Below, piece by piece: positions 12,210 through 16,040 of a stretch of DNA of 16,040 bases; positions within the stretch are counted from its first letter, which is position 1; every line of letters starts with the position of its first letter. The translations under genes and the position numbers were made by a program. The notes under the pieces were generated by a model. That model was not told the DNA's origin. It worked only from the letters and a program-made list of their open reading frames with translations, and ran no database searches. The stretch is from NCBI GenBank assembly GCA_021734905.1, contig JAIPIB010000010.1, forward strand, positions 1-16,040. The letters are read 5' to 3'. The DNA comes from Minisyncoccota bacterium. GTDB lineage: Bacteria > Patescibacteria > Paceibacteria > UBA9973 > UBA918.

Positions 12210-13967
12210 ATGGAAAACACAAAGCCTCCTCTATACAAAAAAAATTCTCTCGTTGATATATATTTTTCAAAGCTACACGCACTCAGGCCGAGCGATGGTC
12301 TTCTGTTTAAAGGTACACTTATCGTTTGTTTTGGGTTTCTGCTACTTTTTATTACACAACTAAGTACAAGTCATACAGTAAAAATAGCGACGCATGGCGG
12401 CACCTTCACTGAAGGAATTGTTGGGACTCCTCGTTTTATAAATCCTGTACTCGCTGTCAGCCGAGCTGACAAGGATCTCTCTACTCTCATTTATGATGGA
12501 TTAATGTCTCTTGGAGAAAATGGTGATCTTGTACCAAATGTCGCTGAGTCAGTTACAGTCTCAGATGATGGCCTTACTTACAATGTCGTCCTCAAAGACA
12601 ATGTCACCTTCCACGACGGTGTAAAACTTACAGCAAAAGACATACTCTTCACCGTCGCAAGCATTCAAGAGCCGCTTCTAGCCAGCCCACTTCGTGCAAA
12701 TTTTGATGGTGTTTCTGTAGAAGAAGTTGGAGAATTTGAGATTAATTTTGTCCTCAACGAACCATACGCGCCATTCTTACAAAATCTCACATTCGGTATT
12801 CTGCCTCAACATGTTTGGAAAGAGGCAGGAATTGAAGAATTTCCATTCAGTAAAAATAACAGCGAGCCAATAGGGTCAGGGGCATACAAAGTTGAAAAAA
12901 TTATCCGAAATGCGTCAGGAATACCTGAAATATATATCCTCAAAGCGTTCTCTGAATATCATTTAGGAATTTCAAAAATTGAGTTTATCGAATTACATTT
13001 TTTCCCGACAACTGATAAGCTGGCCGACGCTTTCAGGAAGGGGCTCATCGAAGGTGTTGTTGGAATTGACCAGGCCCGCCTCGCAAACCTTTCTCTTGAT
13101 AACTCGAAATTTCATATCGAAAGAATCCCCCTCCCTCGAACATTTGCAGTCTTCATAAATCAGAACAAGTCTCCCGCACTCCGTGACACCTCTGCTCGAA
13201 GAGCACTTGATATTTCAATAGACCGTACTGCCCTAATAAATGCTACACTCGGTGGGTATGGAAATCCAATCCAGTCACCACTTCCAAAAGGATTTAGTCA
13301 GACAGACACGGACAATAAAGAAGATGCGGACTATACAGCAAGTATCGAAGCGGCACGTGATATACTCAGTGACGGTGGATGGAAACTTAACTCTGAGACG
13401 CAAATTTTAGAAAAGAAAATCGATGGAACGGTCACACCACTTTCTTTTAGTATTTCAACAGCGAATAGCAGTATATTCGATACTACTGCTGATTTCCTTA
13501 AAAATTCATGGGAGAAACTTGGTGCTTCAGTATCGGTTAAACAATTTGAACAATCCGACCTAACTCAATCAGTTATTCGACCAAGAGATTACGAGGCTCT
13601 TTTGTTTGGAACACAACTTGGACGAATGCTTGATTTCTATTCGTTTTGGCATTCTTCACAAAGAAATGATCCTGGTCTTAATATTTCTCTTTACGCAAAT
13701 ATAACCACCGATTCAATCCTGAGTGAAATGCGTAGAAGCAATGCTGCTGAGGATCGTGACAAGGCAATGAGTCGCTTTGTTTCAGAAATAGATAAAGAGA
13801 AACCAGCTATATTCCTTTATTCACCAGAATTACTCTACATCTTTCCAAATCGAATTCTGAACGCTTCATTCAAGGGAGTTAGTGAGCCACATGAACGATT
13901 CGATGGAATACGTAACTGGTATATAGAAACAGAATCCGTTTGGCCATTTTTTACAAAGAACATATAA
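12210..13967 (+). CDS. ABC-type peptide-binding protein (SBP family 5), membrane-anchored
   Basis: This 585-residue extracytoplasmic binding protein is of the OppA/DppA type, expected to capture peptides for an ABC importer. After a polar N-terminus comes one membrane anchor (about 33-50, GTLIVCFGFLLLFITQL). The mature part opens with THGGTFTEGIVGTPRFINPV and LSTLIYDGLM, then LTYNVVLKDNVTFHDGVKLTAKDILFT, matching the family signature. Later segments IGSGAYKV and ARRALDISIDRTALI also fit. There is no lipobox Cys, so it is probably held by the helix. A GTG at 12168 would add 14 residues. I prefer the ATG at 12210, although neither has a Shine-Dalgarno. No permease or ATPase genes are in the window. 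RNase J follows after 28 nt, so cotranscription is likely. Confidence 0.88.
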   Translation: MENTKPPLYKKNSLVDIYFSKLHALRPSDGLLFKGTLIVCFGFLLLFITQLSTSHTVKIATHGGTFTEGIVGTPRFINPVLAVSRADKDLSTLIYDGLMSLGENGDLVPNVAESVTVSDDGLTYNVVLKDNVTFHDGVKLTAKDILFTVASIQEPLLASPLRANFDGVSVEEVGEFEINFVLNEPYAPFLQNLTFGILPQHVWKEAGIEEFPFSKNNSEPIGSGAYKVEKIIRNASGIPEIYILKAFSEYHLGISKIEFIELHFFPTTDKLADAFRKGLIEGVVGIDQARLANLSLDNSKFHIERIPLPRTFAVFINQNKSPALRDTSARRALDISIDRTALINATLGGYGNPIQSPLPKGFSQTDTDNKEDADYTASIEAARDILSDGGWKLNSETQILEKKIDGTVTPLSFSISTANSSIFDTTADFLKNSWEKLGASVSVKQFEQSDLTQSVIRPRDYEALLFGTQLGRMLDFYSFWHSSQRNDPGLNISLYANITTDSILSEMRRSNAAEDRDKAMSRFVSEIDKEKPAIFLYSPELLYIFPNRILNASFKGVSEPHERFDGIRNWYIETESVWPFFTKNI

Positions 13968-13995
13968 ACATTAATTACAGAGAAAGAAACACATT

Positions 13996-16002
13996 ATGGA
14001 ACAACAAAACACACAACCAGCAAAGGGCACTTCACGATCATCAAATTTTTCACGAACTCGACGCCCGGGGGCCCGTACGCCACAAAGAACCACCTCTCCA
14101 CAAGGAGGAACTGCTTCAAGACATACCTATACACATGGTCCGCGAGTTCAAACCAACCCACCGTCTCGTGGTGGAGCACCTCGTTCAGGTTCTCGACAAA
14201 GTGATCCTGCACGAAAAACAGCACGACGACCGAGAGTTCAAAAAAACCATTCACGGACAAGTCCTGTCCTCACCCACCGCCTCGCAATTCGCGACCCAAA
14301 AGTACCTCCAATAGCTCCTCTTACCGATATGGATTCAGTAAGAATTATTCCACTTGGTGGAGTAGAGGAGGTTGGTAAAAACATGATGGCGCTGGAGACG
14401 GCCGACGATATTCTTATTTTTGATGCTGGCTTCCAGTTTGTATCATCAGAAAATGACGCACCGGGAGTTAATTATATTCTTCCAAATACGCAGTATCTTG
14501 AGGAAAACAAGGATAAAATTCGTGGACTTATCATTACGCACGGCCACCTCGACCACATCGGTGGTATTCCATTCCTTATTGAACGCATTGGAAACCCACC
14601 TATTTACACAAGGTACCTCACGTCACTCATGATCCTTAAACGGCAAGAGGAATTTCCACACCTTCCGAAAATTACAATGAATGTCGTGGAGCCTGGAGTT
14701 CGTATTAAAATTGGCAATACCTATGTCAAACCATTCCCTGTTACTCATTCAATCCCAGACTCGATGGGCATCTCAGTAGAGACAAAACACGGGAATATCG
14801 TCATCTCGGGAGATCTTAAACTCGAGCACGAAGATGGAGAACCGTCACAGATAGAGAAAGATACTTGGGGCGGCCTTGGAAAAGACAACAACATACTTTT
14901 TATTGGAGACTCGACAAACGCTGAGCGAGATGGTTTCTCTATTCCAGAGACGCGTGTCCACACAAATATTGAAAATATCGTTCGAGACATCAAAGGGCGT
15001 CTTATTGTGGGAACTTTTGCTTCACAATTCGAACGTATGATTCGTATCATTATGATCTGCGAAAAACTAGGCAAAAAAATTGTGTTTGAAGGAAGAAGTA
15101 TTAAAACTAATCTCGAAATTGCAGAACTTGCAGGACTTCTTAAAATTCAAAAAGGAACTATAATTCCTATTCAAGATATTGGTAACTACCCTTCTGATCG
15201 TATTGTAGTCCTCGCAACAGGTGCGCAAGGCGAAGAATTTGCAGCACTCATGCGTATTGCAACACAGCGCCACAAATTCATCACACTTAATGACCGAGAC
15301 ACGATCATGCTTTCTTCATCGGTAATTCCGGGGAATGAACTTTCAGTACAGACTCTCAAAGATAACCTATACCGACGTGGTGTACATATTATTCACTACC
15401 GAGCCTCTGATGTTCACTCAACGGGACATGGTAACTCTGGTGAACTTGTATGGATTCGAGAACAAGTTAAACCTAAGTTCTTCATGCCAGCATATGGATA
15501 CCATTCAATGCTAAGATGTCATGCCTACGCAAACATAGAGGCTGGCTTTCCAAAGGAAAATGTTATTCTTCCTGACAATGGAACCGTCATCGACATCAAG
15601 AATGGTACTGAACTCACCATACTTAAAGGAAAAGTGCCATCTGAGATTATTATGGTTGATGGATTTACCGTTGGAGCCAAGCAGGAGGTTGTGATACGAG
15701 ACCGTCAATCACTTGCTGAAGATGGAATGTTTGTCATTATTGCAACAATCAACACAAAGACAGGCACTTTGCGAAAATCACCCGATATCATTTCAAGAGG
15801 TTTTGTCTACCTGAGAGAAAACCAGCAACTACTTTCAGAAGCTCGTATTCTTATTAAGAAGACTATTGAAAAAAATACTGCTGAATCTCACCCTATTGAT
15901 CTTGATTTCGTTAAAGATGAAATTACACAAGTCGTCTCTGGATTTTTACTTCAGAAGACAAACAAAACCCCGATGGTAATACCTGTCCTTATCGGAATAT
16001 AG
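13996..16002 (+). CDS. rnj: RNase J, metallo-beta-lactamase/beta-CASP ribonuclease
   Basis: RNase J is a 5'-3' exonuclease and endonuclease for mRNA decay and rRNA maturation. The 668-residue protein opens its core at about 113 (DSVRIIPLGGVEEVGKNM). It has the zinc motif HGHLDHIGG (182-190), His251 in PVTHSIPD and Asp273 in ISGDLKLEHED. The beta-CASP motif is VHSTGHGNSGEL, and the C-terminal RNase J domain includes MFVIIATINTKTG and SRGFVY. About 110 residues precede the core. They are rich in Arg, Ser, Thr and Pro, look disordered, and would suit RNA binding. RNase J proteins usually begin close to the core, so this tail is an add-on. The ATG at 13996 gives this whole tail and no Shine-Dalgarno is visible. 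A hairpin follows the stop. Confidence 0.95.
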   Translation: MEQQNTQPAKGTSRSSNFSRTRRPGARTPQRTTSPQGGTASRHTYTHGPRVQTNPPSRGGAPRSGSRQSDPARKTARRPRVQKNHSRTSPVLTHRLAIRDPKVPPIAPLTDMDSVRIIPLGGVEEVGKNMMALETADDILIFDAGFQFVSSENDAPGVNYILPNTQYLEENKDKIRGLIITHGHLDHIGGIPFLIERIGNPPIYTRYLTSLMILKRQEEFPHLPKITMNVVEPGVRIKIGNTYVKPFPVTHSIPDSMGISVETKHGNIVISGDLKLEHEDGEPSQIEKDTWGGLGKDNNILFIGDSTNAERDGFSIPETRVHTNIENIVRDIKGRLIVGTFASQFERMIRIIMICEKLGKKIVFEGRSIKTNLEIAELAGLLKIQKGTIIPIQDIGNYPSDRIVVLATGAQGEEFAALMRIATQRHKFITLNDRDTIMLSSSVIPGNELSVQTLKDNLYRRGVHIIHYRASDVHSTGHGNSGELVWIREQVKPKFFMPAYGYHSMLRCHAYANIEAGFPKENVILPDNGTVIDIKNGTELTILKGKVPSEIIMVDGFTVGAKQEVVIRDRQSLAEDGMFVIIATINTKTGTLRKSPDIISRGFVYLRENQQLLSEARILIKKTIEKNTAESHPIDLDFVKDEITQVVSGFLLQKTNKTPMVIPVLIGI

Positions 16003-16021
16003 GTAGACGAACAAAACCCCC

Positions 16022-16040
16022 AGAAAAGCTTCGCTTTTCT
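16022..16040 (+). terminator. hairpin after RNase J, cut by the window end
   Basis: AGAAAAGC-TTC-GCTTTTCT is a perfect 8-bp stem with a TTC loop. The preceding CCCCC (16017-16021) could extend it if GGGGG follows outside the window. The core AAAGCTTCGCTTT also occurs in the hairpin at 11755-11789. Confidence 0.6.

Noticed and set aside
16017..16027. CCCCCAGAAAA shared between the window start (39-49) and end
   Set aside because: An 11-base match in low-complexity sequence with no matching flanks is not enough to claim a repeat.

Overview
The window reads as a chromosomal segment of a small-genome bacterium of the Candidate Phyla Radiation (Patescibacteria, most like Parcubacteria). This is an inference. 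It rests on the company kept by LemA, HtpX, a DUF2207 protein, a membrane-anchored peptide-binding protein next to secG and RNase J, a secreted Ig-like protein with an N-terminal RGFIGIG anchor, and start sites that mostly lack Shine-Dalgarno sequences. TGA is used as a stop codon, so the standard bacterial code applies. No RNA genes, integrases or transposases were seen.

Layout. A short plus-strand pair (positions 259-1651) encodes an Xre-type repressor and a secreted Ig-like protein, and ends in two hairpins. It converges on a long run of minus-strand transcription units: htpX plus a cyanophycin-synthetase-type ATP-grasp protein (3958 to 1796), lemA plus two tandem MazG-like pyrophosphohydrolases plus DUF2207 (7441 to 4414), groES-groEL (9725 to 7573), and pyrF-pyrE (11584 to 9903). 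A divergent intergenic region rich in hairpins follows. Then comes a plus-strand housekeeping run: secG, a peptide-binding protein and RNase J (11852-16002). The window ends inside the hairpin after RNase J.

How it fits together. Several units deal with protein quality and the envelope: GroES/GroEL folding, HtpX membrane proteolysis, SecG export, and LemA/DUF2207 membrane proteins. pyrF and pyrE supply the last two steps of UMP synthesis. They differ from their neighbours in being richer in G+C and having strong Shine-Dalgarno sites, which suggests a separate origin.

The most notable signal is in the untranslated leaders of the two heat-shock-type genes htpX and groEL. The sequence touching the start codon is nearly identical in both. 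It can pair with an upstream arm, and the outer base pairs differ in sequence between the two genes while pairing is kept. This looks like a shared structured leader, possibly an RNA thermometer. In groEL the arms are separated by an extra hairpin block that resembles a second copy of a short element found just after the DUF2207 gene. Other points of interest are an in-frame, SD-studded 78-codon leader before pyrE, a Ser in place of the usual phosphate-binding Arg in PyrF, MazG-like paralogs that both lack one metal-ligand Glu, and a 56-bp direct repeat.
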